A stretch of 61,774 bases of DNA from an uncultured Clostridia bacterium. GTDB lineage: Bacteria > Bacillota > Clostridia > Christensenellales > CAG-314. Below the pieces are notes generated by a model. The model was given only the letters and a program-made list of their open reading frames with translations. It made no database searches and was not told the DNA's origin. Every line of letters starts with the position of its first letter. Positions within the stretch are counted from its first letter, which is position 1. The DNA lies in contig CANQGO010000009.1 of the NCBI GenBank assembly GCA_947623225.1, forward strand, positions 1-61,774, given 5' to 3'. This document shows positions 54,914 through 61,774 of the stretch, one piece after another. The translations under genes and the position numbers were made by a program.

Positions 54914-56179
54914 TCAGTCGGACAACAAGCAAATATAGGAGCCGCCCGAGTCCTCCACGCGCAATTTGTCGGATATCTCCACGCCGAGTATAGCCAGCAC
55001 TTCGCTGCCGCAAGCCAGCAACAACAATCCGTCACGTGTGCGCTCGGGTATCTTTTTGTCAATGAGATATCTGTTGAGCGGTTTGGTGCCACCGCCGAAC
55101 TTGGTAAATATATCCCCCTTTCTGCGTGTACGAAACACCGCTTCCGCCGGCACCTTGTGCGCGTCTATACGCAAGCAACCCGATACGGGATGGTCGTAGA
55201 TACACACTCTCCCAAGCGGAGTTTCCGTCGTGCCCATACCAAACGGCAGAGCAAAGCGGTACTTGCGCGTCTGCTCGGCGAGACATATTGTGACGTGATC
55301 GTAGTCATTGTACGCCACAAAGCCGAAAGGCAGATCCAGCCGCTTGCCGCCCACGTTTTTTGCAAGATCGAATATGGCAAGGTAGTGCTTGCTCTCTATA
55401 TCATGATGCACGCCCAGCCTTGCGAATACCGCCTTGAGCAGTCGGTAGTCGCCGTCCTGCAGCATATGCACCGGTATATGTGCACCGTCATCGTCGAAAC
55501 GCACTTGCTCCAGCATACGCTCGGCACGTTCCGTCAATACGCTATCGTCTATGGCTATATTCTGCGCAAATCGCAATATATTCTGCTTGACAGCGGGATT
55601 GAGTTGTTCCAGCAACGGCATCACCTTGTGCCGTATGAAGTTGCGCGTATACTTCGTGTCATCATTGGTGCTGTCCTGCACATACGGGACAGAATGTTCG
55701 TACGCATACTCCTGTATCTGAGCGCGAGTCATATCCAATATGGGGCGCAGATACTTGCCGTTGCGACGGCGAATACCGCATGCGCCGCCGGCACCGCTGC
55801 CGCGCAGGATATGCATCAACACCGTTTCCGCGTTGTCATCGGCGTTGTGGGCAAGACACACGTAGTCGCAGTCCAATCCGTCGAATACGCGATAGCGCAA
55901 TATCCTTGCCGCCGTCTCCGTGGACAGCTTATGCTCGGTGGCGTATGAAGGCACGTCCACCTCGAACACGCGGCACTCCACGCCCACCCCACGGCAATAC
56001 TCCGCCACAAAGTCGCAGTCGCTCCGGGCTTCCGGTCGGATACCGTGATTGACCGTGACGACGTACATATTTTTTATTCCGCTCTGCACCATCATATGCA
56101 GCATGGTCATGCTGTCTACGCCACCGGAAACAGCCACGGCAAAGCGAGCGTCGGTGGGAATATCTGACAATAACGTCAT
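54914..56179 (-). CDS. tilS: tRNA(Ile)-lysidine synthetase
   Basis: A 421-residue enzyme that converts the wobble cytidine of tRNA-Ile(CAU) to lysidine. The PP-loop is AVSGGVDSM (residues about 16-24); HNADDNAETVLMHILRGSG and RNFIRHKVMPLL are further TilS motifs. The C-terminal domain includes KFGGGTKPLNRYLIDKKIP. Its ATG overlaps the rsmA stop (ATGA). Confidence 0.96.
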   Translation of the reverse strand: MTLLSDIPTDARFAVAVSGGVDSMTMLHMMVQSGIKNMYVVTVNHGIRPEARSDCDFVAEYCRGVGVECRVFEVDVPSYATEHKLSTETAARILRYRVFDGLDCDYVCLAHNADDNAETVLMHILRGSGAGGACGIRRRNGKYLRPILDMTRAQIQEYAYEHSVPYVQDSTNDDTKYTRNFIRHKVMPLLEQLNPAVKQNILRFAQNIAIDDSVLTERAERMLEQVRFDDDGAHIPVHMLQDGDYRLLKAVFARLGVHHDIESKHYLAIFDLAKNVGGKRLDLPFGFVAYNDYDHVTICLAEQTRKYRFALPFGMGTTETPLGRVCIYDHPVSGCLRIDAHKVPAEAVFRTRRKGDIFTKFGGGTKPLNRYLIDKKIPERTRDGLLLLACGSEVLAILGVEISDKLRVEDSGGSYICLLSD

Positions 56180-57006
56180 TTCAGCCCTTCTCCCTGTATA
56201 CTCTCATATAGTTTCACAAATTCCGCAACATTCAACTCCTCACCGCGGCAGTTAGATGCAAAACCGCAACGTTCGATAATTCGCGACGCATGTTCTTTGT
56301 CTATACCGAATCCGACGGACAGACAATTGACAAGCGTCTTGCGACGCATGGCAAATGCCGCTCGTACCGTTTTGCGGAAGAGTGCGCGATCTGCTATATC
56401 CTCCCTTCTGTCAAATACCAACGCGACTACCGCGCTGTCCACCTTGGGCACGGGATAGAACAGTTCCTTAGACAATATACGCGTCACCGTGACGCGGGCG
56501 ACGGACTGCACCGCTACGGATATGGCACCGTATTCCTTGGTACCGGCACTCGCCGCAAGCCGCTCCGCCACCTCTTTCTGCACGGTTAGCGTGATGGAAC
56601 GCACACGATCCGTCTCTTCCACAAAGCGCATGATGAACGGGCTGGTGATATAATACGGGATATTGGCAACTATACGATAGTTGTCGCCGCATAGCTGTTC
56701 TATCTGCTCCACCGTATATCTCATCACGTCGCCTATGACGAGTTGAACATTGGCACAGTCGGCGAGCGTAGCGGCAAGTACGGGTTGCAGGTTGCGGTCT
56801 ATTTCAAAAGTGACCACCTTGTCGGCATGCCGTGCCAGCACCCGCGTAAGCGTACCCGCGCCAGTGCCCACTTCCAGCACCGTGCCGCCATCTATACCCG
56901 CATCGGCGCATATGGATTCCAGCACGGCGTCGTCTGTAAGGAAGTTCTGCCCGAACTGTTTATTAAAGCGAAAACCGCTGTTGTTCAGTATCTGTTTTAT
57001 ATTCAT
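56176..57006 (-). CDS. rsmA: 16S rRNA dimethyladenosine transferase
   Basis: A 276-residue methyltransferase (KsgA) that dimethylates two adenines near the 3' end of 16S rRNA. Motifs: FGQNFLTDD, SAM-binding EVGTGAGTLT, NIPYYITSP (catalytic NIPY), and VPKVDSAVV. The gene pairs with tilS by an ATGA overlap. No good promoter was seen; it follows the rpsR terminator. Confidence 0.97.
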   Translation of the reverse strand: MNIKQILNNSGFRFNKQFGQNFLTDDAVLESICADAGIDGGTVLEVGTGAGTLTRVLARHADKVVTFEIDRNLQPVLAATLADCANVQLVIGDVMRYTVEQIEQLCGDNYRIVANIPYYITSPFIMRFVEETDRVRSITLTVQKEVAERLAASAGTKEYGAISVAVQSVARVTVTRILSKELFYPVPKVDSAVVALVFDRREDIADRALFRKTVRAAFAMRRKTLVNCLSVGFGIDKEHASRIIERCGFASNCRGEELNVAEFVKLYESIQGEGLK

Positions 57007-57065
57007 ATCTTTGTTGATACATTTATTTTAGCACAGCCCGAGCAAAAAGTACAGTATGCAATGCA

Positions 57066-57093
57066 ACAAAAAACCCGTCCATATCGGACGGGT
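57066..57093 (-). terminator. Terminator of the rpsF-ssb-rpsR operon
   Basis: An 8-bp stem (57073-57080 with 57086-57093) followed by a seven-T run on the minus strand (57066-57072). Confidence 0.88.
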
Positions 57094-57105
57094 ATTCGTA
57101 TGAGT

Positions 57106-57351
57106 TCAGTCTGCTACGTATGGGATCAAAGCCATCTGACGCGCGCGCTTGATAGCCACTGCGAGTTCTCTCTGGTGATGAGCGCACACACCCGTCATAC
57201 GGCGGGGCAAGATCTTGCCGCTCTCTGCCATATACTTCTTCAGCTTGGCTATATCCTTGTAGTCGATATACTCGGACTTATCTACGCAGAAGTTGCATAC
57301 CTTACGGCGTGCGGGACTTCTCATCGGTCTCTTTACTTCTTTATTTTCCAT
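57106..57351 (-). CDS. rpsR: 30S ribosomal protein S18
   Basis: An 81-residue ribosomal protein. [10 protein letters not shown] and a later Cys-His pair ([10 protein letters not shown]) indicate the zinc-binding form of S18; the core [19 protein letters not shown] is highly conserved. An AAGGAG site precedes it. It is the last gene of the S6-SSB-S18 operon. Confidence 0.98.
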   Translation of the reverse strand: MENKEVKRPMRSPARRKVCNFCVDKSEYIDYKDIAKLKKYMAESGKILPRRMTGVCAHHQRELAVAIKRARQMALIPYVAD

Positions 57352-57368
57352 GATGATTCTCCTTCAGA

Positions 57369-57779
57369 TCAAAAAGGCATATCGTCGTCATCCACCGCTT
57401 TCAGCGTGTCGATGGTCTGATCTCTGCCTGCGGGCTGAGTGCCCGTGCCTTGCTGGGGCGCACTGTTGGCGCGAGTGAGGAATTCCACCTGATCGGCACG
57501 CACGTCAAATGTCTGACGCTTGATACCGTCGCGCTCGTAGCTACCCGTCTGTATGCTACCCATTACCGCCACTTGGCTGCCCTTGACAAGGTACTTGACG
57601 CAATTGGTCGCCAATGCGTCCCAAGTGATGATATTGATGAAGTCCGCCCTGTTGTCTCCGTCACGCGAATAGTTGCGATTCACAGCGATGGAAAAACGGC
57701 AATACGTATGTCCGCCGTCGGTGGGAGTGGACGCCTGAGGGTCTTGTGTAAGTCTTCCAATCAAAAATACTTTGTTCAT
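57369..57779 (-). CDS. ssb: Single-stranded DNA-binding protein
   Basis: A 136-residue OB-fold protein (NKVFLIGRLTQDP, CRFSIAVNRNYS, FINIITWDALA) with a disordered Gln-Gly-Thr linker and the acidic tail DDDDMPF that recruits repair and replication proteins. A GGAG site precedes it. It lies between rpsF and rpsR as in most Bacillota. Confidence 0.98.
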   Translation of the reverse strand: MNKVFLIGRLTQDPQASTPTDGGHTYCRFSIAVNRNYSRDGDNRADFINIITWDALATNCVKYLVKGSQVAVMGSIQTGSYERDGIKRQTFDVRADQVEFLTRANSAPQQGTGTQPAGRDQTIDTLKAVDDDDMPF

Positions 57780-57798
57780 GTGTAACTCCTAAGTTTTA

Positions 57799-58083
57799 TT
57801 ATCTCTTGACAATCATAAAACGGATGACGCTGTCCAGATTGATACGCAATACACGTTCCAATTCTTCGGGCAGAGTCGCCGGAGCGGTGAAGTTGACAAG
57901 CACATAGTACCCTTCGGTTTTGTAGTTGATGGGATAAGCAAGACGTCTCGTGCCCCATTTGTCTACACTGTCAACGGTGCCGCCGTTACCCGTCACAACC
58001 GCATTGAATTTCTCCACTGCTTCGTCCTTCGCTTCGTCGGACAGATCGTTGTTCAGGATATACAACAACTCGTAACTGTTCAT
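57799..58083 (-). CDS. rpsF: 30S ribosomal protein S6
   Basis: A 94-residue protein with YELLYILNNDLSDEAK, WGTRRLAYPINYKTEGYYVLVNF and ERVLRINLDSVIRFMIVKR. An AAGGAGG site lies 8 nt upstream. First gene of the S6-SSB-S18 operon. Confidence 0.98.
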   Translation of the reverse strand: MNSYELLYILNNDLSDEAKDEAVEKFNAVVTGNGGTVDSVDKWGTRRLAYPINYKTEGYYVLVNFTAPATLPEELERVLRINLDSVIRFMIVKR

Positions 58084-58111
58084 ATTGTTTTACCTCCTTA
58101 TGGTCTTATTG

Positions 58112-58132
58112 GCTGTGGTTCTGCCCCACAGC
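58112..58132 (-). promoter_or_regulatory. rpsF leader hairpin, candidate S6:S18 autoregulatory site
   Basis: A 7-bp perfect stem (58112-58118 with 58126-58132) in the roughly 75-nt leader. S6:S18 complexes of many bacteria repress this operon by binding a leader stem; the fine consensus was not verified here. Confidence 0.45.
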
Positions 58133-58160
58133 AAGGGTCGCCCGTATCCGAGCAAAATAT

Positions 58161-58189
58161 AGTATATATGAAATAACTCAAAAAATCAA
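58161..58189 (-). promoter_or_regulatory. Promoter of the rpsF-ssb-rpsR operon
   Basis: TTGATT (58184-58189), 17 bp, TATACT (58161-58166) on the minus strand. Confidence 0.72.
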
Positions 58190-58223
58190 GCGATTTGCAA
58201 GCTCTATTACGTTTTTTTGCATT

Positions 58224-58880
58224 TCACCACTGTATATGTTTGCCCTGCGCCTCCAAAAACTCGTTGGCTTTGGAAAAGTGCCTGCACCCGAAGAATCCGC
58301 TATATGCCGACAGCGGACTCGGATGCGCTGCCGTGAGCACGAGGTGCTGCGGCGCGGTGATCAATTGCTTCTTGGCGTAGGCGTTGCGTCCCCACAGCAT
58401 GAATACCATCCCGCGCGGACGATCGTTCAGGTAGTTTATCACGGCATCGGTGAATATCTCCCATCCTCTGTCCTTGTGCGAATTGGGCTTGCCTTCCTCT
58501 ACCGTGAGCACCGTATTCAGCAACAATACTCCCTGTTCCGCCCATACGGTCAGGTCTCCGCCCTTTACCGTCGTGGGCACGCCGGTGTCCGAGCGTATCT
58601 CCTGGAATATATTCACCAGGCTCTTGGGCGTTTCTACTCCCTCCGGCACGGAAAAGCTCATCCCCATAGCCTGATTTGGGTTGTAGTAAGGGTCCTGTCC
58701 CAGTATCACTACATTTACGTCCTCGTACGCCGTATGGTCGAAGGCGTTCAGTATCAACCTCTTGGGCGGATATATATGCTTGTGCGCATACTCCTCTACC
58801 AGAAAACTCTTCAGTTGCACGAAGTACGGCTTGGCAAATTCCTGCAAAAACAGCCCTTCCCAACCGTTGTAATCTCTCAT
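58224..58880 (-). CDS. ung: Uracil-DNA glycosylase
   Basis: A 218-residue base-excision enzyme that removes uracil from DNA. The catalytic-water motif is present as GQDPYYNPNQA, with Tyr and Asn where GQDPYHGPGQA is usual; the catalytic Asp is kept. The LLLNTVLTVEEGKPNSH strand and the intercalation loop HPSPLSAYSGFFGCRHF are also present. The ATG overlaps the upstream stop (ATGA). Confidence 0.95.
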   Translation of the reverse strand: MRDYNGWEGLFLQEFAKPYFVQLKSFLVEEYAHKHIYPPKRLILNAFDHTAYEDVNVVILGQDPYYNPNQAMGMSFSVPEGVETPKSLVNIFQEIRSDTGVPTTVKGGDLTVWAEQGVLLLNTVLTVEEGKPNSHKDRGWEIFTDAVINYLNDRPRGMVFMLWGRNAYAKKQLITAPQHLVLTAAHPSPLSAYSGFFGCRHFSKANEFLEAQGKHIQW

Positions 58881-59272
58881 TCTTCCTCCTTCTGCGGCTT
58901 GATACGCACATCCTGCTCACAGCGCAGAATGTCCCCGTCGCTCAGTACAAGCACTTGCCCGTCGGCGCAGTCTCTCACCGCGCCATTGATCTGCACAGCC
59001 ACCGCATTGCCGTCGGCGGTTTTCAGCAAGTAGCTGCTCGCAGCCAACTGTCTGCCCTGCCCGACGCCGTATTGCAGCATCGCACTCAGCACGAAGTAGT
59101 CTCCATCTACGCCCAGTACGACGCAAGGCTCTTCCTGCTTGCGAGCGGCTTTCTCCCGCCTCATATCGCGATACATTATGACAAAACGCGCGATCAGTCC
59201 CGCGAGCGTAGCCACGGCTATAGCCAGCACTACATACGGCAGCCAATCGGCGACGGATCCTGCCGAAAACAT
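58877..59272 (-). CDS. Single-pass membrane protein of unknown function
   Basis: A 131-residue protein with one N-terminal helix (LPYVVLAIAVATLAGLIARFVI), a basic/acidic segment and a beta-rich cytoplasmic part (CVVLGVDGDYFVLSAML). No family was recognised. The ATG at 59272 lies only 5 nt after a TATACA with TTTACA 18 bp further up (59302-59307), so a short-leader or leaderless mRNA is possible. Its stop overlaps ung. Confidence 0.68.
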   Translation of the reverse strand: MFSAGSVADWLPYVVLAIAVATLAGLIARFVIMYRDMRREKAARKQEEPCVVLGVDGDYFVLSAMLQYGVGQGRQLAASSYLLKTADGNAVAVQINGAVRDCADGQVLVLSDGDILRCEQDVRIKPQKEEE

Positions 59273-59305
59273 TTACTTGTATATCCTCATCTCAGTCTCA
59301 TTGTA

Positions 59306-59332
59306 AAGAAAAGTCCCGCCTGCGGGCAGGAC
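59306..59332 (-). terminator. Terminator of the PNPOx-like gene
   Basis: A GC-rich imperfect stem (arms about 59311-59319 and 59324-59332) followed by TTTTCTTT on the minus strand. Confidence 0.75.
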
Positions 59333-59341
59333 TCGTCGTTC

Positions 59342-59821
59342 CTATCTGTACACGAACAACGGTTCCGTATGGTCGCGCGTCGCCGTATGTGCTTCGAAGT
59401 CTATCTTGTATCGATGGTAACGCGTGAATGTCTCCGCAAATGTGACGCGGATCTCCACTATGCGCATGTCCGGATTGGTCTCCGTCACGTATTCGTTGTA
59501 GTTGAGCGAAAATTCCTTTTTCAAAAACTTGCGCAAGGCAGCATTCTGCGGATCCAGCGGATGCCCCAGCGAACGCGCCACGCCGTGCATATTGTGCGAG
59601 CCGTGACACATACCCACTGCCGGATTGACAGAGATCTGGTTCATAAGCGAATTGCCCACTCTGCTCAGCACGTAAAATATGCCATCACGGTAGATCGCGT
59701 TGACGTCGCGCACACTCACCACTCCGTTCGCAGCGGAAGCAACGCTCATCTCCAATACATGTCCGAAGTTCTCTTCCATCACTTGCCGCGCTCTCGCATA
59801 TATGTCTATACCGTTGTTCAT
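59342..59821 (-). CDS. Pyridoxamine-5'-phosphate-oxidase-like FMN-binding protein
   Basis: A 159-residue split-barrel protein. The segments GVVSVRDVNAIYRDGIFYVLSR and ISVNPAVGMCHGSHNMHG match the PNPOx-like flavin-binding family rather than true PdxH. It probably binds FMN or F420 and acts on an unknown small substrate. A GGAGG site lies before the ATG; promoter at 59854-59882. Confidence 0.83.
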   Translation of the reverse strand: MNNGIDIYARARQVMEENFGHVLEMSVASAANGVVSVRDVNAIYRDGIFYVLSRVGNSLMNQISVNPAVGMCHGSHNMHGVARSLGHPLDPQNAALRKFLKKEFSLNYNEYVTETNPDMRIVEIRVTFAETFTRYHRYKIDFEAHTATRDHTEPLFVYR

Positions 59822-59853
59822 TTCACGCCTCCTTTGATCGAGAAGTTACTTAT

Positions 59854-59882
59854 ATTTTACCAATCTCTCCCGACAAAGTCAA
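59854..59882 (-). promoter_or_regulatory. Promoter of the PNPOx-like gene
   Basis: TTGACT (59877-59882), 17 bp, TAAAAT (59854-59859) on the minus strand. Confidence 0.75.
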
Positions 59883-59910
59883 TACACATTTGTCAAAATA
59901 TGCAAAAAAC

Positions 59911-59939
59911 GAAAAACCCCAAGCGTCTATGCTCGGGGT
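59911..59939 (-). terminator. Terminator of the DUF1858 gene
   Basis: A 9-bp stem (59916-59924 with 59931-59939, one mismatch or wobble) followed by TTTTTCG on the minus strand. Confidence 0.82.
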
Positions 59940-59953
59940 CAAGGCGTATCTTG

Positions 59954-60136
59954 CTATGCGTTCAACTGCGCCAGCATGTCTTCCACGTCTACACCGTGTA
60001 CGGCAGCCGCTTCTTCCACAGTCTCGGTGTGAGCCATGAGGCAATGTATGCAACCCATGCCATATTGACCGAATACGCGCGCCGCTTCCGGCTTGATCTG
60101 CAAAACTTCTACGATTTTCATGTCCTTCGTTATCAT
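59954..60136 (-). CDS. DUF1858 redox-disulfide domain protein
   Basis: A 60-residue protein of the DUF1858 family associated with hybrid-cluster proteins. The two cysteines are in GMGCIHCLMA. Such small proteins are thought to be redox active. The ATG at 60136 has AAGGAG 9 nt upstream; an ATG at 60145 is adjacent to the site and too close. Confidence 0.9.
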   Translation of the reverse strand: MITKDMKIVEVLQIKPEAARVFGQYGMGCIHCLMAHTETVEEAAAVHGVDVEDMLAQLNA

Positions 60137-60173
60137 AGTGCTCATCTCCTTGCTGATATATTATCGCAATGCT

Positions 60174-60202
60174 ATTTTACAACAGTATGTGCAAATTTGC
60201 AA
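60174..60202 (-). promoter_or_regulatory. Promoter of the DUF1858 gene
   Basis: TTGCAA (60197-60202), 17 bp, TAAAAT (60174-60179) on the minus strand. Confidence 0.65.
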
Positions 60203-60251
60203 GCGAAAATCTGCCTGCAAAACCATTTTTTGCAAAAGTTGTCAATAACAA

Positions 60252-60280
60252 TTGACTTGCAGCCGATTTTTTGGTATGCT
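60252..60280 (+). promoter_or_regulatory. Promoter of tRNA-Ser
   Basis: TTGACT (60252-60257), 17 bp, TATGCT (60275-60280), about 30 nt before the tRNA. Confidence 0.75.
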
Positions 60281-60311
60281 ATTGGAGCAACAAAGTTGCA
60301 GACTCACTTTT

Positions 60312-60400
60312 GGAGAGATGGTCGAGCGGTTTAAGGCACACGCTTGGAAAGCGTGCGAGGTTAACAGCCTCCGCAGGTTCAAATCCTGTTCTCTCCGCCA
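60312..60400 (+). tRNA. tRNA-Ser (anticodon GGA)
   Basis: A class II tRNA of 89 nt with encoded CCA. The acceptor arm GGAGAGA pairs with TCTCTCC, the anticodon loop CTTGGAAAG contains GGA (60346-60348), there is a long variable arm, and the T arm is CAGG-TTCAAAT-CCTG. Reads UCC and UCU serine codons. Confidence 0.98.
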
Positions 60401-60428
60401 GAAATGGCCCTAAAACGGCCGAAAATGA

Positions 60429-60460
60429 GGGAAACACTAAAAAGTGCTTCCCTTTGTTTT
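60429..60460 (+). terminator. Terminator of tRNA-Ser
   Basis: Arms 60429-60438 and 60443-60452 form a stem with one mismatch and an AAAA loop, then TTTGTTTTT. Confidence 0.85.
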
Positions 60461-60465
60461 TGCTC

Positions 60466-60490
60466 TGACACTAAATTTGACACTAAATTT
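60466..60490 (+). repeat. Tandem 13-nt repeat downstream of tRNA-Ser
   Basis: TGACACTAAATTT occurs at 60466-60478 and 60478-60490. It lies between the tRNA and the Rep gene, overlapping the Rep stop, where the junction of an element integrated at the tRNA would be expected. Confidence 0.65.
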
Positions 60491-61517
60491 TTTTAGGAGT
60501 AAACACCTCCGGATAGTAGTCCAGATAGCCGGACATATCCGCTTTGGAGCGGTAAACCGTCAGACTGTCCGAGTGCTTTACTTGCTCCAGACCAAAGGCG
60601 TCGATCATTTCATGCATCAATGTCGGATGATCAGCCTCGTTCAGTTCATCCTTGACATTACGCAGAAACCGAACAACCGGCTCACTACTGTTCTTGCTAT
60701 TAAACATATAACAATCCCGGCAGTCCAAATTGAGAGTATGGAAGAACCGTTTGCAACGGTATGGTGCCGGACACTTCTTTGTAAGATACTTTCCCAAATA
60801 ATTCACCACTTGTTGCTTGGCGGAACTCGGAACGATACAGCACACCGTGCTGAATCCCGCCTGCCAGTCGATACAGTTAAATATCTGGTTGCCAAACTCA
60901 GAATAGATGAACTCGCCGGTATGCGGGTTCAGCGCAGGTGTTAAACGCAACAAGCAATTGCCCAGCAATGCATGCATGTGGTAACCGCCTTTTTCAAACT
61001 CCTCGTAAGTCGCTATTGCCTTGACGTCGGGGTTGGTTTTACGCAACATTGCAATAAACTTACTGTAAGTAGCATACAATAGATCTTTATCCGAACGGTA
61101 GCGAGGATCAGCAAAAGTCCAGGTACAAAAGTACTGCCAATTGTTTTCACCTAAAGCGTAATTGTAGAACCGCCTTTTGCTTTCCCTCGCTGCACGTCGT
61201 CTGGAAGCCAACAGGTCCGCCACTTTCACCGAAGGATCTACCGGAACCAATGTCCCATCCACCGACTTCCACCGCTGGGCGCTTAATGCCTCCGCAAATT
61301 CTACGTTTGTCAAATAGTCCGACACCATGTCCGCATCAAGTGCCACATGCCGTGGAACTCTGAATGGCTGTGAGAACTTCAAAACTTCAACGCCGGTGGT
61401 CTCCGTCGTACTGATCACGCTATCAAAATACTCGTACTCGATTTGAATGATTTGCCCATCCTTCTCATAAATGTTGGGTATTTTCGCCCCGGTAGATTTA
61501 TCAAATAAATAGTTCAT
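60483..61517 (-). CDS. HUH-family rolling-circle replication initiator (filamentous-phage G2P/ORF2-like)
   Basis: A 344-residue Rep. The N-terminal domain is followed by FCTWTFADPRY (motif 1 region), the metal-binding HUH motif GGYHMHALL (His180, His182) and the tyrosine motif VVNYLGKYLTKK (Tyr240/Tyr244). This order matches Rep proteins of inovirus-like phages and related rolling-circle elements, which nick a plus origin and become covalently linked to DNA. Codon use is less GC-biased than the backbone. The ribosome site (GAGGTGAAAT-type) precedes ATG 61517. The hairpin-rich DNA upstream may be its origin; the rest of the element lies beyond the window. Confidence 0.85.
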   Translation of the reverse strand: MNYLFDKSTGAKIPNIYEKDGQIIQIEYEYFDSVISTTETTGVEVLKFSQPFRVPRHVALDADMVSDYLTNVEFAEALSAQRWKSVDGTLVPVDPSVKVADLLASRRRAARESKRRFYNYALGENNWQYFCTWTFADPRYRSDKDLLYATYSKFIAMLRKTNPDVKAIATYEEFEKGGYHMHALLGNCLLRLTPALNPHTGEFIYSEFGNQIFNCIDWQAGFSTVCCIVPSSAKQQVVNYLGKYLTKKCPAPYRCKRFFHTLNLDCRDCYMFNSKNSSEPVVRFLRNVKDELNEADHPTLMHEMIDAFGLEQVKHSDSLTVYRSKADMSGYLDYYPEVFTPKKI

Positions 61518-61774
61518 ATTTCACCTCGAAAATTTGTAAAAAATGCCATGGGCAATGACAAAATCGCCCTTTTTGCGGTATGTTGTGCCACCAGTATCAA
61601 GTAGGTGGCACACGGCCCGCTGCGCGGGCCAATAAGGTCTCACCGCCACGACCGCGCGCCCGGCTACGCTCATGGCGGCGCGGTCGCTACGGTGAGGTCT
61701 TTGGTTAAGTGTGACAGGTAGGGGGAGGCAGCACGCCTCCCCTGCGGGGGAGCCTATCCTCTGACGGCTGCCTC
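61518..61774. other. Noncoding edge of the integrated element
   Basis: No convincing gene. It contains the Rep ribosome site and the hairpin cluster. GC content rises sharply from about 61610, unlike the Rep gene itself, and the sequence runs off the window. Confidence 0.55.
61585..61742. repeat. Cluster of inverted repeats upstream of the Rep gene, candidate replication origin
   Basis: Four strong hairpins occur in 160 nt: 61585-61592/61604-61611 (8 bp perfect), 61614-61620/61624-61630 (7 bp GC), a large imperfect one with outer arms 61639-61658 and 61677-61696, and 61722-61729/61735-61742. Clusters of this kind serve as double- or single-strand origins and packaging signals in rolling-circle elements. 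Nicking sequence not identified. Confidence 0.6.

Overview
This window looks like the chromosome of a spore-forming Bacillota, probably an uncultured gut member of the Clostridia. The support is spoIIE and spmA/spmB, an S-box (SAM-I) riboswitch, a CIRCE element, 17-bp-spaced sigma-A promoters, many lipoproteins with LxxC-type signal peptides, queH, and a GH13/maltodextrin transport locus. Most backbone genes are on the minus strand. They prefer G/C-ending codons and are tightly packed, with many ATGA stop/start overlaps.

Layout. 1-1108: partial membrane protein of the LPG-synthase/flippase fold. 1311-1892: hsp20 with a promoter and CIRCE. 1924-10374: SAM riboswitch followed by metK, recD2, comF, secA and prfB as one minus-strand run. 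10385-15465: a four-gene operon encoding ClpP, an unrecognised protein, a VirD4/TraG-like ATPase and an acidic protein with an FtsK-gamma-like tail. This is the strongest candidate for an undescribed system. 15560-15931: a leaderless HTH regulator. 16041-30020: an amylolytic and maltodextrin-uptake cluster (starch-binding-like lipoprotein, MalE, MalF, MalG, GH13 amylase, an 870-residue MsmK-like ATPase, pullulanase, lipoprotein). It has a promoter, leader palindromes and intergenic hairpins. 30136-34839: leaderless phosphopantetheinyl transferase, a stand-alone GlmU-type acyltransferase domain, spoIIE, spmB and spmA. 34934-38446: plus-strand metG-tatD-queH operon with tandem terminators. 38473-44145: very large InlB-repeat lipoprotein. 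44218-49487: ABC exporter genes, including a YwaF-like/ABC ATPase fusion. 49585-51812: PHP phosphatase, M14 peptidase and a small membrane protein.

51930-54900 is a plus-strand redox island (MarR regulator, flavodoxin, FMN reductase, AhpD-cupin, ABM monooxygenase, truncated amidohydrolase). Its A-ending codons differ from the flanks and it stops abruptly at tilS. 54914-59882 returns to housekeeping genes: tilS-rsmA, rpsF-ssb-rpsR, ung, a PNPOx-like protein and, just beyond, a DUF1858 protein. From 60312 a tRNA-Ser(GGA) is followed by an HUH Rep gene and a hairpin-rich region that runs off the window. This looks like the edge of an integrated filamentous-phage-like or other rolling-circle element.

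Functionally, the starch locus forms one pathway: extracellular binding and trimming of alpha-glucans by lipoproteins, then ABC import. All product calls are based on motif recognition by eye; no database search was run.
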